Counted from the first letter of the stretch, positions 44,143-53,662 are shown. The stretch is DNA of 64,000 nt from Prevotella heparinolytica (GCF_004342845.1 NZ_SLXB01000001.1:124001-188000), one strand, 5' to 3'. Numbers and translations are program-made. Notes: generated by a model not told the origin, from the sequence alone.

Positions 44143-46902
44143 ATGAGATTGCACTTGTTTTTTCTTTTAACCATATCCGTTTTCCTGACGCCTGCGTGCA
44201 GTGACAAACCTGAAGACGAAGCTTTGTCCCTCATCATCGGGCAGAAAACGGTGAACTTCGCCGAGACGGCTTCCTCATCCGACATTCAGATAAAGACGAA
44301 CGACAGCCATTGGACGGCAACCGTGCAAGGCGATGCCGCAACATGGCTCAAGACGCAGGGCCGCGGCTCTATACTGCAAATCAGTGTGTCTGCCAACGAG
44401 GAGATGGAAAAACGCCGCGGAGAGATTAAGGTAACAGCCGGGAGACTGTCCGAAATCATCGTTGTGGAACAACTGGGCATGGCTCCGGCCCTGCTGCTTT
44501 CTTCCGAGATGTTCACCGTTGCCGCAAGCGGCGGAGAGATAAATCTGGAAGTTACGGCCAACGTAGAGTACGACATCAGCATTCCGGCAGATGCCGCTTG
44601 GATTAAGCCCATGGCCGATACGCGCGCCGTGGAGATGGTGAAGAAGGCGCATCGCTTCAGCGTGTCGTTCAACGCCGCAGATGCGGCGCGCACCACCGAG
44701 CTGGTTGTAAAGCAGAAAGGCGGAACACTTGAAAAGAAAGTTCCGGTGACGCAGAAAGCACAAACAGGCTATACGGGAGAAACTTCCGGCGACATCAAGG
44801 ACGACGTAAAAGTGCCCGTAAGCCGTGCCGCGGCAAGCTCTTCACAGCAGGGCGGAGAAATAGAGAAATCGTTCGACGGCGATTACAAAAGCATTTACCA
44901 CTCGTCGTGGAACAATAAGGGAGAGCATTATTTTCCCATCACACTGGAGTATTTCTTCGAGCATCAGGAAAGCATCGACTACCTGATTTACTATCCCCGC
45001 ACCGAGGGCTACAACGGCCATTTCAAGGAAGTGGAGATTTGGGCGTCCACACAGGCCGCCCCCGATTATGCGAAAGTGACGGACTATGACTTCAAAGGCT
45101 CTCCGCTGGCGGCAAAAGTCATGCTGGACAAGCCTCTGATAAAACCGCTGTCCATCAAGTTCATCGTGAAGTCGGGTCACGGCGACGGGCAAGGGTTTGC
45201 CTCTTGTGCCGAAATGGAGTTCTATCGCCGCAACCCCGACAACTTCGACCCGCTTACGCTCTTTACCGACCTCACCTGCTCGGAACTGAAACCCGGCATC
45301 TCTCTCGAAGAGATTGAGAAAGTGCCGAACAGCCTCTACCGCAACATAGCCTACTATCTGCACAAAGGAAGTTATCCGCACGAGTTCCGCATCCAGAACT
45401 ACCGTGCTTGGCCGCATCCCGACGACTGGGCACGTGTGAACAAGACCTCCACGTTGAGCCTGCTCGACAATCCCACGGGTATCAGTGTCGACGAAAGCGA
45501 CGAGCTTATTGTCTTCGTAGGCCCCACCGGAGGATATAAACTCGGCTTGAAGGTACAGAACCTGAACAAACCCGGAGGCGACGGTTATGGGAACGCGTCG
45601 CACTATTCGCTTTCGGAGGGAGTGAACAAACTGAAGATGAGGAACAGAGGGTTGGTCTATGTATTCTATCATACCCCCGATTATCAGTCGGCGCCTCAGG
45701 TCAAGATTCACTTTGCCACCGGAAAGGTGAACGGATATTTCGACTCGCAGAAGCATCAGGCGTCCGATTGGCAGAAGTACCTCCATGCAGCCGTCGACGA
45801 GTATTTCGACGTGTTGGGCAAGCACGCTCACCTCACATTCTCCACCGCACACTTCAAGACCTATGCGGCCAACAACGGCAAGCAACTGATTGATGCTTAC
45901 GATGAGCTGGTGCGTATGGAGAAAGAGTTCATGGGACTGATGAAGTACAATCGTCCCACCGTGAACCGCGCCTATTTCCATGCCATGTACCATGACTATT
46001 TCTACTCCACCTCCTATCGCACGGCCTATAATGTGACGGGCGAAAACGAACGCCGGACGCTGCTGGACGTGAACGAACTGAAGAAATCGCCGTGGGGTCC
46101 GGCACACGAGCAAGGGCACTCGTTTCAAACCCGTCCCGGATTTAAATGGCACGGCATGACCGAGGTGACGAACAACGTCCACTCTCTCTACGTGCAAACC
46201 GAATGGGGCAACGCCTCGCGCATCGAGACGGAAGCGTTGGAGCGTTTCAATAACCGCTACGAGAAGGCTTACTACAACTCGTTCGTGAAGCATGTGCCCC
46301 ATCCCGGCGAGGAAGATGTCTTCTGCAAGCTGGTTTCGTTGTGGCAGTTGCAGCTCTACTTCTCCAATGCGCGCGGCAAGACGGACTTCTACAAGGATTT
46401 GTATGAAAAGATACGCATCTCGCCCGACCGGCCGGACCCCGGAGCCCAGCAACTGGAATTCGTGAAGATGGTGTGCGACATTGCGCAGGCCGACTTGACC
46501 GATTTCTTCCGGAAGTGGGGCTACCTGTCGCCCTTCGACGGCGAGATAGACGACTACGGGAAAAGACGCTTCCTGCTTGAGCAGAACCGGATAGACAAAG
46601 CCGTGGCCGAGATAAAAGCTAAAAACTATCCGTCGGCCGGCGAAAAGATAGAGTATATCTGCGATTCCAACTGGAAGGTATTCAAGGACCGTTTGCCCGT
46701 ACGCCAAGGAACTGCCGTGAAGAGCGGTAAAACCATTACCATGACGGGCTGGCAAAACGTGGCGGCCTACGAAGTGTATGATGGCGATACGCCGGTATTC
46801 GTATCCAACAGGCCTTCTTTCAGTCTGGATACGGAGGCAGGCTCCGGCATCAAGGTGATGGCCGTGGCCTACGACGGAAGTAAGACGGAAGTGAAGTTCT
46901 GA
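44143..46902 (+). CDS. M60-family (enhancin-like) zinc metalloprotease lipoprotein with BACON and F5/8C domains
   Basis: A protein of about 919 residues, with the start placed at ATG 44143 (MRLHLFFLLTISVFLTPAC; lipobox Cys19). Two BACON-like modules span about 25-205 (NDSHWTATVQGDAATWLKTQ), an F5/8C/CBM32-like module about 225-375, and an M60 N-terminal beta domain about 380-530. The peptidase has the gluzincin motif HEQGH at residues 655-659 in GPAHEQGHSFQTRPGFKW, with the third ligand Glu in GMTEVTNN. M60 proteases with this layout cut mucin-type O-glycoproteins; this one would release glycopeptides outside the cell for the SusC/D pair upstream. Confidence 0.92.
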   Translation: MRLHLFFLLTISVFLTPACSDKPEDEALSLIIGQKTVNFAETASSSDIQIKTNDSHWTATVQGDAATWLKTQGRGSILQISVSANEEMEKRRGEIKVTAGRLSEIIVVEQLGMAPALLLSSEMFTVAASGGEINLEVTANVEYDISIPADAAWIKPMADTRAVEMVKKAHRFSVSFNAADAARTTELVVKQKGGTLEKKVPVTQKAQTGYTGETSGDIKDDVKVPVSRAAASSSQQGGEIEKSFDGDYKSIYHSSWNNKGEHYFPITLEYFFEHQESIDYLIYYPRTEGYNGHFKEVEIWASTQAAPDYAKVTDYDFKGSPLAAKVMLDKPLIKPLSIKFIVKSGHGDGQGFASCAEMEFYRRNPDNFDPLTLFTDLTCSELKPGISLEEIEKVPNSLYRNIAYYLHKGSYPHEFRIQNYRAWPHPDDWARVNKTSTLSLLDNPTGISVDESDELIVFVGPTGGYKLGLKVQNLNKPGGDGYGNASHYSLSEGVNKLKMRNRGLVYVFYHTPDYQSAPQVKIHFATGKVNGYFDSQKHQASDWQKYLHAAVDEYFDVLGKHAHLTFSTAHFKTYAANNGKQLIDAYDELVRMEKEFMGLMKYNRPTVNRAYFHAMYHDYFYSTSYRTAYNVTGENERRTLLDVNELKKSPWGPAHEQGHSFQTRPGFKWHGMTEVTNNVHSLYVQTEWGNASRIETEALERFNNRYEKAYYNSFVKHVPHPGEEDVFCKLVSLWQLQLYFSNARGKTDFYKDLYEKIRISPDRPDPGAQQLEFVKMVCDIAQADLTDFFRKWGYLSPFDGEIDDYGKRRFLLEQNRIDKAVAEIKAKNYPSAGEKIEYICDSNWKVFKDRLPVRQGTAVKSGKTITMTGWQNVAAYEVYDGDTPVFVSNRPSFSLDTEAGSGIKVMAVAYDGSKTEVKF

Positions 46903-46910
46903 CCTACGCT

Positions 46911-48470
46911 CTATGATTCTATTTTCCACGCTCCTATGGTGCGGGTGGCGCTGTCGAAGTTCACTCCGACTTTGACTATCCGGCGTCCCTCCGCCCCATA
47001 GGGGATGGCATATTGCTTGCTCTCAATCTGTGCCAGCGCTTCTTCGGGCGTACCGTCGAACTTGAATTCGAAGACGTAGACGGCATCTTTCATCCTTACC
47101 ACTACATCGGCACGGCCCACGGCGCTCTTCACCTCGGCATCCACGTACTGCCCCATGAGGCGGAACAGCAGGTAGAAGACCGTCTGATAGTGCTTCTCCG
47201 TCTTGTTCTCCAAATCGTGGGGAATGGAGGCGAAGAAAGAGCGTGTGCGTTCCAGACAGCTCTCGATGTCACCCTTGCGCAAATCGCGGATGAACGACAC
47301 CACGTAGAAGGTGTTGTTCTCTCCCGGCAGGTGGACGTAGGCGGGCAACAGTGATTCGATGAAGCCCTTGCGCACCTCGCCGTTGGGATAGGCCAGCCGG
47401 TAAATGCGGAAGTCGGGGTCGTAGCCCTTGATGGTGAGGTAGCCGCTCTGGTAGAGCACGGGCACGGGACTGGTGATGCGCTCGGTGGGTGCATCGAACT
47501 GCTCGTCGGTGGCTTCTATGCCTTCGAGGCAGCGTATGTCGAAGTCCGCCTCCCGAAGCAGGTCTATCAGGAAGGTAGGCGTGCCGGTGGAGAACCAGAA
47601 GTTTTTGTATTCCTTGGCATCGAAAGCATTGAAAAGGCTGAAGGGGTTGTAGATGTCTTCGCACTGCTTGCTGAAGTGGTAGCCGTCGTACTGGTGTTTC
47701 AGGTGCGCACGGGCCTCTTCGTAGGTCTCGCCGTTGGCTTGGGCCATCCGTTCGATGTCCGGCTTCAATACGGTCAGCAGCTCGTTCTCGGTGATGCCGC
47801 ACAGTGCACTGAAGTCATCGCGCATGCTGATGTTCTTCAGGTTGTTCAGCTCGCTGAAGATGCTCATCTGGCTGAACTTGCTGATGCCCGTGATGAAGAG
47901 GAAGCGGAGATATTGGCCCAACCCTTTCAGGGGGCTGAAGAACTTGCGCATCTCGGTGCGGAGTTGTTGCTGCAGGGCAACGTCCGAATTGCTGTCCAGC
48001 AGTGGGGCGTCGTACTCGTCAATCAGCACCACGACAGGCTTTCCCGTCTGTCTGTATGCACGCATCAGGATGCCTTGCAGACGCTCGGCGGCTGTTTTTT
48101 CGGCCTCATTCTTTCCATATTCTTCTTCCCATCGGGAGAGGAACAGGTTCAGTTGTCCCGTCAGTTCGGAAACTTCGGTGTACTTCGTCAGGCTGAAATC
48201 GATGTGCAGCACAGGGTAGGCGTCCCACTCCTGCTCCAGCCGCTCCATGGCCAGTCCCTCGAAAAGCTCCCTCTTCCCCCGGAAGTAGGCTTCGAGCGTG
48301 GACACAAGCAGGCTCTTGCCGAAGCGGCGCGGACGGCTGAGGAAATACACTTGGTCGGTATGCGTCAGTCGGTAGATAAGTTCCGTCTTGTCCACATACA
48401 CGCAATTGTTGTTGCGCAACTGCTCAAAATTCTGTATCCCTATCGGGAATCTTCTGTAATCTTCCAGCAT
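46911..48470 (-). CDS. AAA-ATPase-like protein with C-terminal PD-(D/E)XK nuclease domain
   Basis: A protein of about 519 residues starting at ATG 48470 (MLEDYRRFPIGIQNF); an in-frame start at 48506 adds 12 less typical residues. Motifs are YVDKTELIYRL, the Walker-A-like FLSRPRRFGKSLLVSTLEAY and Walker B VVLIDEYDAPLLD, then ISKFSQMSIFSELNNLKNIS. The C-terminal PD-(D/E)XK nuclease-like domain has GRADVVVRMKDAVYVFEFKF (split fold Asp...Glu-x-Lys). This family is very abundant and variable in Bacteroides and seems mobile; its biological role is not established. It converges with the M60 gene, 8 bp between stops. Confidence 0.88.
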   Translation of the reverse strand: MLEDYRRFPIGIQNFEQLRNNNCVYVDKTELIYRLTHTDQVYFLSRPRRFGKSLLVSTLEAYFRGKRELFEGLAMERLEQEWDAYPVLHIDFSLTKYTEVSELTGQLNLFLSRWEEEYGKNEAEKTAAERLQGILMRAYRQTGKPVVVLIDEYDAPLLDSNSDVALQQQLRTEMRKFFSPLKGLGQYLRFLFITGISKFSQMSIFSELNNLKNISMRDDFSALCGITENELLTVLKPDIERMAQANGETYEEARAHLKHQYDGYHFSKQCEDIYNPFSLFNAFDAKEYKNFWFSTGTPTFLIDLLREADFDIRCLEGIEATDEQFDAPTERITSPVPVLYQSGYLTIKGYDPDFRIYRLAYPNGEVRKGFIESLLPAYVHLPGENNTFYVVSFIRDLRKGDIESCLERTRSFFASIPHDLENKTEKHYQTVFYLLFRLMGQYVDAEVKSAVGRADVVVRMKDAVYVFEFKFDGTPEEALAQIESKQYAIPYGAEGRRIVKVGVNFDSATRTIGAWKIES

Positions 48471-48791
48471 ATCTGAACAATGTTTATCGGTGGTATCAAA
48501 AGACAAAGATAATCCATTCTTTGCATAAGCCGTTGCTTTTAAGCCTTTTTTTTAAAGTTCTTGCCGGACAGGGAATCGGGCGACGGACGGAAAAAGCCCT
48601 ATGCCCTTTCCCGATCCGGGCTATATCGGCAGCATGTACCGGATGGAATCTTTGGCAACAGAGGTAATTCCGAGTCGATCGTTGGAATGTTTAAGAGGAT
48701 TGTTGCACTTATAGAAAAAACATCTTGTGTTCATAGAATAAAATCGTTTGCGGTAAACAGTAAACTTGTTCACTGTTTGAATAAATCTCTG

Positions 48792-48875
48792 TTCGCACCG
48801 TGCGGATACAAAAACGCAACCTGCGGACAGATGTTCGCACTGTGCGGACAAATATCCGCGCAGTGCGAAAAAAGT
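48792..48875. repeat. Phased 21-bp array, family 4 (four units)
   Basis: Units start at 48792, 48813, 48834 and 48855, 21 bp apart, each with CGCAC...GTGCG-type dyad cores (TTCGCACTGTGCGGACA). It ends 28 bp from the stop of the minus-strand DUF3108 gene. The rest of the 433-bp gap before the AAA-ATPase gene is AT-rich and I see nothing else clear in it. Confidence 0.8.
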
Positions 48876-48903
48876 CCGGAAATAAAAGTGAAGTGCCGCT
48901 TAT

Positions 48904-49707
48904 TTACTCATGTCCCACCACCGACGTCATGGGCGAGCGGTTGCCCCGTACCCTCTTGAGGAATGCCTTGGCCGAGCCGAAGTTCAGATACATGTCGAGG
49001 CGGATGGGGAGATGGTTCTTATCATCGGACACAAAAAAGGTGATAACCTCCTTCTCCTTGCCCTTTTTGTACTCTACGAAGGAGAATACAAGGCAACGGT
49101 AGATGGTGTCGTTATTGGCTTCCACGTTTTCCTTGCCGCGATAGATCAGGGTCTGTTCTTCTACTTCGCGCCCCGTGGCCATAGGGAAACGTATCTTTTC
49201 GCCCACCTTGTAGTCCTTCGGGTCGTAGGAGCGTGCCTGTGCCAGAATGCTCAGCATGTCGAATATGCAACGGCTGTCGCTGTACTCCATCTCCTGAGTC
49301 TCGCGTGCGGGATTGCGCCAGATGCGGCGTTGCTTCACCTTCGACAGGCCGCCCTCGTAAGAAAACCAAGCCTCGTCCACCGTGTGGCGGCTTCCCTCTT
49401 CGGCTGCCTTGCGGAAGTAGAGCGGCTCCAAGCGGTCGCTGACGTAGCAGGTCAGCGTGTCGCGCATCTTGAAGAAGAAATCGGTCTGCTTGCTTCCCAC
49501 GGAAAGCAGGTTGAAACGATATGCCGGTTTGGATTGGTAAGTGGTGGCGTTCGTGGTGAGGCTGGCCGTACCCACCTTCTTCCAGATGAATTTCCAGTTG
49601 AAGTATAGGTCGTACATCACGTGCTCGCCCGACTGGAAGGCCTCGTTCTTGGCCGTGCATTGGGCGCGTACCGATGAGAAAGCCGTCAGGCAGAGCAGCC
49701 CCGCCAT
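48904..49707 (-). CDS. DUF3108-family periplasmic protein
   Basis: A protein of about 268 residues. DUF3108 features include FQSGEHVMYDLYFNWKFIWK near the N-terminus, VGTASLTTNAT, SVGSKQTDFFFKMRDTLTCY and SDDKNHLPIRLDMYLNFGSA at the end; the fold resembles LolA/LolB-like barrels. ATG 49707 gives a short leader ending SVRAQC. The coding sequence upstream of it (AIKRSSLHLLL) would make a better signal peptide, but its only start-like codon is ATT, which overlaps the stop of the upstream gene. Probably co-transcribed with the Ig-like lipoprotein. Confidence 0.82.
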   Translation of the reverse strand: MAGLLCLTAFSSVRAQCTAKNEAFQSGEHVMYDLYFNWKFIWKKVGTASLTTNATTYQSKPAYRFNLLSVGSKQTDFFFKMRDTLTCYVSDRLEPLYFRKAAEEGSRHTVDEAWFSYEGGLSKVKQRRIWRNPARETQEMEYSDSRCIFDMLSILAQARSYDPKDYKVGEKIRFPMATGREVEEQTLIYRGKENVEANNDTIYRCLVFSFVEYKKGKEKEVITFFVSDDKNHLPIRLDMYLNFGSAKAFLKRVRGNRSPMTSVVGHE

Positions 49708-49732
49708 CAGTAGCAGGTGCAGGGAACTCCGT

Positions 49733-51706
49733 TTAATAGCTGTAACCCCTGCCACTGTTGCCGCGAATGTTGTTGCTGCGGTTGTCGTTGGCACGATTGC
49801 CGCTCCTGTTTCTCTTCTTGTTCTTGTCTTCATCCGGTTTTTGCTTTTTTAGTTCTTCCGGTTTCTGCTTGTCCAGAGGCTTGGCTTCGACGTCCCATTC
49901 CTGTGTCAGGTCGAAGTTGGCCTTCAGCTCCAGCAGCATCGGGTAATAATAGACCATTTCCGGCTGGCGTTTCTCGGCATAATTTCCCGTGTCCCACACG
50001 CCGTTTCCGTTGGCATCGTATATCAGTCTCGCCCCATACTTGTCGGGGTTGAGGAAGTAGAAGTCGGCCTTTCCGTCCGTCACCTGCACTGTGCGCACCA
50101 CGTTGTCTTGCCCGTTGAGCAACTCAACGAAAGCCGGCGAACCGGCACCGTGCACGTTGAAGAAAATCTGTCCGTATTCTTCCAGCTTCTTGGCTTTGAA
50201 CTCTTTTTTTATCTTGTCCGTGTGCAGGCCGTACAATCCTCCTATGGCGGCAGAATCCACCTCAAAGCTGTACGACTTGTCCGGCTCCCACTCCGCATAG
50301 AGGTTATACCGTTTCAGGTCGGCCGAATCGCGTGCCAAGTCGAACGGGATGTCCTTCCACAGCGAATCGACCTTCTCTTTCAAGTGGAAAGCGGCGGTAT
50401 CTACCCTCGTCACCGGTTCGTTGAAAGAGAGCGTGATGTAATCGTATACGTCCATCGACGATGGCGCATATACGTCGGCCTGCAGGAATTCCGCAGATAC
50501 CGGCTCAGCCTCTTCCTTGTCGTTCTTCTTCTTTCTCTTTTCGCGCTCTTTCCGCTCCTTTTCTTTGGCCTCCTGCTTCTGCTTCAGCTGCTTGGCGTAG
50601 GTCAGTTTGGCCAGCACGTTCAGCGTGTCGGTGCGCGGAACCAGCTGCTTCAGACTGTCCGTGTGGAGGTAGGTGATGCTCATCCTCAGCGAGTCTTGTC
50701 TGTATAGCAGCGAGTCCTTTATCCAATAGCAGAGGGTGTCGTTGCGCCCGGTGACGTTCTCCACAATGAACGCATCGCGCTCGTCGAAGTTCAGCCCTTT
50801 CAGCAGGGGCGGTTCGGCGGCAGGGGCAGTGAAGAAGAGGGAGAATTTTTCGGGCGTCAGCCGTTCGTACTTCAGGAAGCGTTGCGAGAAGTTGGGCTCT
50901 TTGAAGCTGCGCAGCAAGAGGTTGTCCGGCAGGTAGTGGGTATATTCCTTCTCCACGATTGTATCCACGGTCAGCGAGTCCACCCACGTGGTGTCTTGGC
51001 GCATGCGTCGTTCCATGGAGGGAATTACGAGCGAATCGTTGAAAGCGATGATTTCGGTAGGTTGCGAGTAGGCGAAGTTCTGGTCGGCATCCTGCAAGGC
51101 ATAGATGCGGTAAGTGCCGGGAGCCACTCCGCGGATGGAGAAATGCCCGCGACTGTCCGTACGTCCCACACGCTCGAAGGGCAACTTGGTGAAAGCCGAG
51201 TCGGAGAGGTTGGAATGCAATCCCACGAGCAGGCCCTTCACCGGTTCGAGGTTGAAAGCATTCAGCAACGTTCCCGCTACGGCCATAGAGTCCAGACGGT
51301 CGCCGGTGGAGAAAGAGTAAGAGAAGTTTTCCAGCGGATTGCTCTCGTTGTTGTCCTGAATGGCATCGCCGAAGTCGAACGTGTAAGTGACATTGTCCTT
51401 CAGTGTGTCTTGCAGTGTGATGACCACCTTCTTGCCGTTAGACCTTATTTCCGGCTGCTGCACCTGCGGAGGAGAAATCACAATCTTCTCGTTCGGTTTG
51501 TCCAGCTTGATGAACTCGTCGAACTCAAGCACAATCTTGTTCTTTCGGGCATGGAGCGCACCCTGCGACGGGGTTCCGCCAACGAATCGGGGAGGCGTCT
51601 CGTCTATCGGCCCGCCCTCTATCCGGCCTACGCTTGCACAAGAGTAGAGCACTGCCAGCACGGCCATCGGCACGTAGAGCTTACGGAAGATTCTTTTCAT
51701 CGGCAT
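49733..51706 (-). CDS. Ig-like (Big_5/SbsA) domain lipoprotein, large
   Basis: A 657-residue lipoprotein (lipobox VLYSC, Cys about 23). A Big_5-type Ig domain at about 35-135 (ETPPRFVGGTPSQGALHARK, IVLEFDEFIKLDKP) is followed by a carboxypeptidase-like beta domain (about 145-215; GRTDSRGHFSIRGVAPGTYR) and a long beta-rich region with a lysine/glutamate coiled segment near 385-405. The C-terminal tail after about 615 is Lys/Arg/Asn/Gly-rich and low in complexity. An alternative start is ATG 51700. The family is conserved in Bacteroidetes and probably acts in the envelope; function unknown. Followed by DUF3108 on the same strand. Confidence 0.8.
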   Translation of the reverse strand: MPMKRIFRKLYVPMAVLAVLYSCASVGRIEGGPIDETPPRFVGGTPSQGALHARKNKIVLEFDEFIKLDKPNEKIVISPPQVQQPEIRSNGKKVVITLQDTLKDNVTYTFDFGDAIQDNNESNPLENFSYSFSTGDRLDSMAVAGTLLNAFNLEPVKGLLVGLHSNLSDSAFTKLPFERVGRTDSRGHFSIRGVAPGTYRIYALQDADQNFAYSQPTEIIAFNDSLVIPSMERRMRQDTTWVDSLTVDTIVEKEYTHYLPDNLLLRSFKEPNFSQRFLKYERLTPEKFSLFFTAPAAEPPLLKGLNFDERDAFIVENVTGRNDTLCYWIKDSLLYRQDSLRMSITYLHTDSLKQLVPRTDTLNVLAKLTYAKQLKQKQEAKEKERKEREKRKKKNDKEEAEPVSAEFLQADVYAPSSMDVYDYITLSFNEPVTRVDTAAFHLKEKVDSLWKDIPFDLARDSADLKRYNLYAEWEPDKSYSFEVDSAAIGGLYGLHTDKIKKEFKAKKLEEYGQIFFNVHGAGSPAFVELLNGQDNVVRTVQVTDGKADFYFLNPDKYGARLIYDANGNGVWDTGNYAEKRQPEMVYYYPMLLELKANFDLTQEWDVEAKPLDKQKPEELKKQKPDEDKNKKRNRSGNRANDNRSNNIRGNSGRGYSY

Positions 51707-51817
51707 GAAATGTTTTTAATCTTTATCATGCCGCAAAAATAAAGTTTATCCTGCAATATTCCTCTATGGTTTAGCGTATTTTCACCTAAGAGGTCTCTTT
51801 TACAGCAAGAAAGGGCG

Positions 51818-52816
51818 TCAGAACTGCTCCAAGATTTCTATTCGTCTGGCGGTGTCGGGGTGTGTGGCGAAAAGCGAATTCAGGAAGCTCACGATGCCTT
51901 GCCCTACGGACTTCGGATGCACGATGAACAATTGCGCCACATCGTCTCTCTTCACGTTCTTCAAGCCGGGCTTCTCGGAAATCTTCCGCAAGGCCGATGC
52001 CAGAGCAAGCGGGTTTCCGCAAAGTTCCGCACCGCCGGCATCGGCCATATACTCACGCTTACGCGAAATGGCAAAACGCGTCAGCAAAGTGAAGAAGTAG
52101 GCTATGGCGATGCATATCAATGCGACAGCCATCACGACGATGATGGAAAGGCCGTTGTTCTTACCGTTGCGCCGGCTGCTTCCGCCTGAAAGGAGCGTGC
52201 GGTAAATCATTTGCGTAGTGAGGTTCATGACGGTGGAGACGATGCCCACGAAGATGATGCTTGTGATGAGCAGGCGGGTGTCTTTGTTGCGTATGTGGGT
52301 CAGCTCGTGCGCTATCACTCCGGCCAGCTCGTCATCGTCCAGCCTGTCGGCCAGCCCTGTGGTTACGGTCACCGTATAGCTCCGCTTGTCGATGCCGCTT
52401 GCAAAGGCGTTCAGCATCGGGTCGTTCACGACGTTTATTTGAGGCATGTCCATGCCGCAAGCCATGCAAAGATTCTCTACGATATTGTAAATGCGCGGGT
52501 TCTCGTTCCGGGTCAACGGCCGTGCGCCTGTGGCACGCTTCACCATCGAGGCATTGAAGAAGTAGGCAATGGCAAACCATATTGCCACACCCGCCACCAC
52601 CCACGGTATGGAGGTCATGAAATAATAGTTGACCGTTGCCACATCCAACTGCCGCACCGGTTCGCCATACTCGTCCCGGTAATCTGTCCCGAAGTAATCG
52701 GCTAAGGCCAGAAACACCCACACCATCCCCAAAATGATGGACGGGAACAACAGCAACAACAAGACGCTCAGGCGGTTGTTGCGATCGATCTGGGTCTGCA
52801 ATCCTACGTATTTCAT
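51818..52816 (-). CDS. M48-family membrane metalloprotease (HtpX-like)
   Basis: A 332-residue integral membrane zinc protease: two N-terminal membrane helices (about 17-40 and 70-90), the catalytic motif HELTH at residues 170-174 in LAGVIAHELTHIRNKD, two more helices (about 187-205 and 232-250), and the third ligand Glu in RKREYMADAGGAEL. HtpX-type proteases remove misfolded membrane proteins. It lies 45 bp after lemA, a pairing seen in many bacteria, and is probably in one operon with it. Confidence 0.93.
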   Translation of the reverse strand: MKYVGLQTQIDRNNRLSVLLLLLFPSIILGMVWVFLALADYFGTDYRDEYGEPVRQLDVATVNYYFMTSIPWVVAGVAIWFAIAYFFNASMVKRATGARPLTRNENPRIYNIVENLCMACGMDMPQINVVNDPMLNAFASGIDKRSYTVTVTTGLADRLDDDELAGVIAHELTHIRNKDTRLLITSIIFVGIVSTVMNLTTQMIYRTLLSGGSSRRNGKNNGLSIIVVMAVALICIAIAYFFTLLTRFAISRKREYMADAGGAELCGNPLALASALRKISEKPGLKNVKRDDVAQLFIVHPKSVGQGIVSFLNSLFATHPDTARRIEILEQF

Positions 52817-52861
52817 GCGTAAATCACCACTGCTGATGGAATGAAGGAGAGAGAGGGGGGA

Positions 52862-53425
52862 TTAGAACTTGATTTCGGGCGCTTTGTCAAGCACCACACG
52901 GTCTTGTACGGAAACTTCAAACATCGGCTGTTTTGAGAAACCGAACATTTTGGCGAAGATGTTGGAAGGGAAAGTCTCTACCGCCGTGTTCAGCTCCTTG
53001 GTGGCCGAATTGAAAAAACGGCGCACGGCCGCCAGTTTGTTTTCCACATCCGAAATCTCGAATTGCAGTTGCAGGAAGTTCTGGTTTGCCTTCAGTTCCG
53101 GGTAGTTTTCCAATACTGCTTTCAGTCCGGCCAATGCGCCCGATAGGGCATTGTCTGCCTGTATCTTATCGTTGATGGACGTTGCTCCCATCGCGGCGGC
53201 GCGTGCTTCGGTCACTTTCTGAAGCACTTCCTTCTCGTGGTCGGCATACCCTTTGACCGATGCCACCAGCTGGGGGATGAGGTCGTAGCGCTGCTTAAGC
53301 TGCACGTCGATATTGGCGAAAGCGTTTTCACGATTGTTCTTCAATTTGACAAGATTGTTGTATATGCCTACAAGCCACATAACAAGCAGCACAACAACCA
53401 CTGCTACAATAATAAAAGTCATCAT
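52862..53425 (-). CDS. LemA-family membrane protein
   Basis: A 187-residue protein with one N-terminal membrane helix (about 3-22) and a long helical bundle: NNLVKLKNNRENAFANIDVQ, LKQRYDLIPQLVASVKGYAD, YPELKANQNFLQLQFEISDV, all family signatures. The C-terminus is probably on the far side of the inner membrane. The role is uncertain. It is upstream of the M48 protease. Confidence 0.94.
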   Translation of the reverse strand: MMTFIIVAVVVVLLVMWLVGIYNNLVKLKNNRENAFANIDVQLKQRYDLIPQLVASVKGYADHEKEVLQKVTEARAAAMGATSINDKIQADNALSGALAGLKAVLENYPELKANQNFLQLQFEISDVENKLAAVRRFFNSATKELNTAVETFPSNIFAKMFGFSKQPMFEVSVQDRVVLDKAPEIKF

Positions 53426-53627
53426 AACATTGTTTTTTTTCAGGTTTATTTGTTTACAAACATAAAAAAAGATGTCTGAAAAATCAAAAGGAAGCCGTTT
53501 TTTAACACTATTTGGAAAGCCGGGAGCAAAAAAAGAAACAATCCGATTGCTATTCGTTTTCGGATGCCGTCCTCCGAAGGCGAGTAAACCGATGTTTGCA
53601 CGCTTCTTGCGCTTGGGATGAAATAAA

Positions 53628-53662
53628 ATTCCCTGCCCATGTCAGAGACATAAGCAGGGAAT
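53628..53662 (-). terminator. Hairpin terminator closing cassette E
   Basis: ATTCCCTGC pairs with GCAGGGAAT, with inner pairing ATGTC/GACAT, and is followed on the minus strand by TTTATTTC. It lies 114 bp after the stop of the immunity-like lipoprotein and marks the left end of the Rhs region. Nothing else is visible in the gap 53426-53775. Confidence 0.75.
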
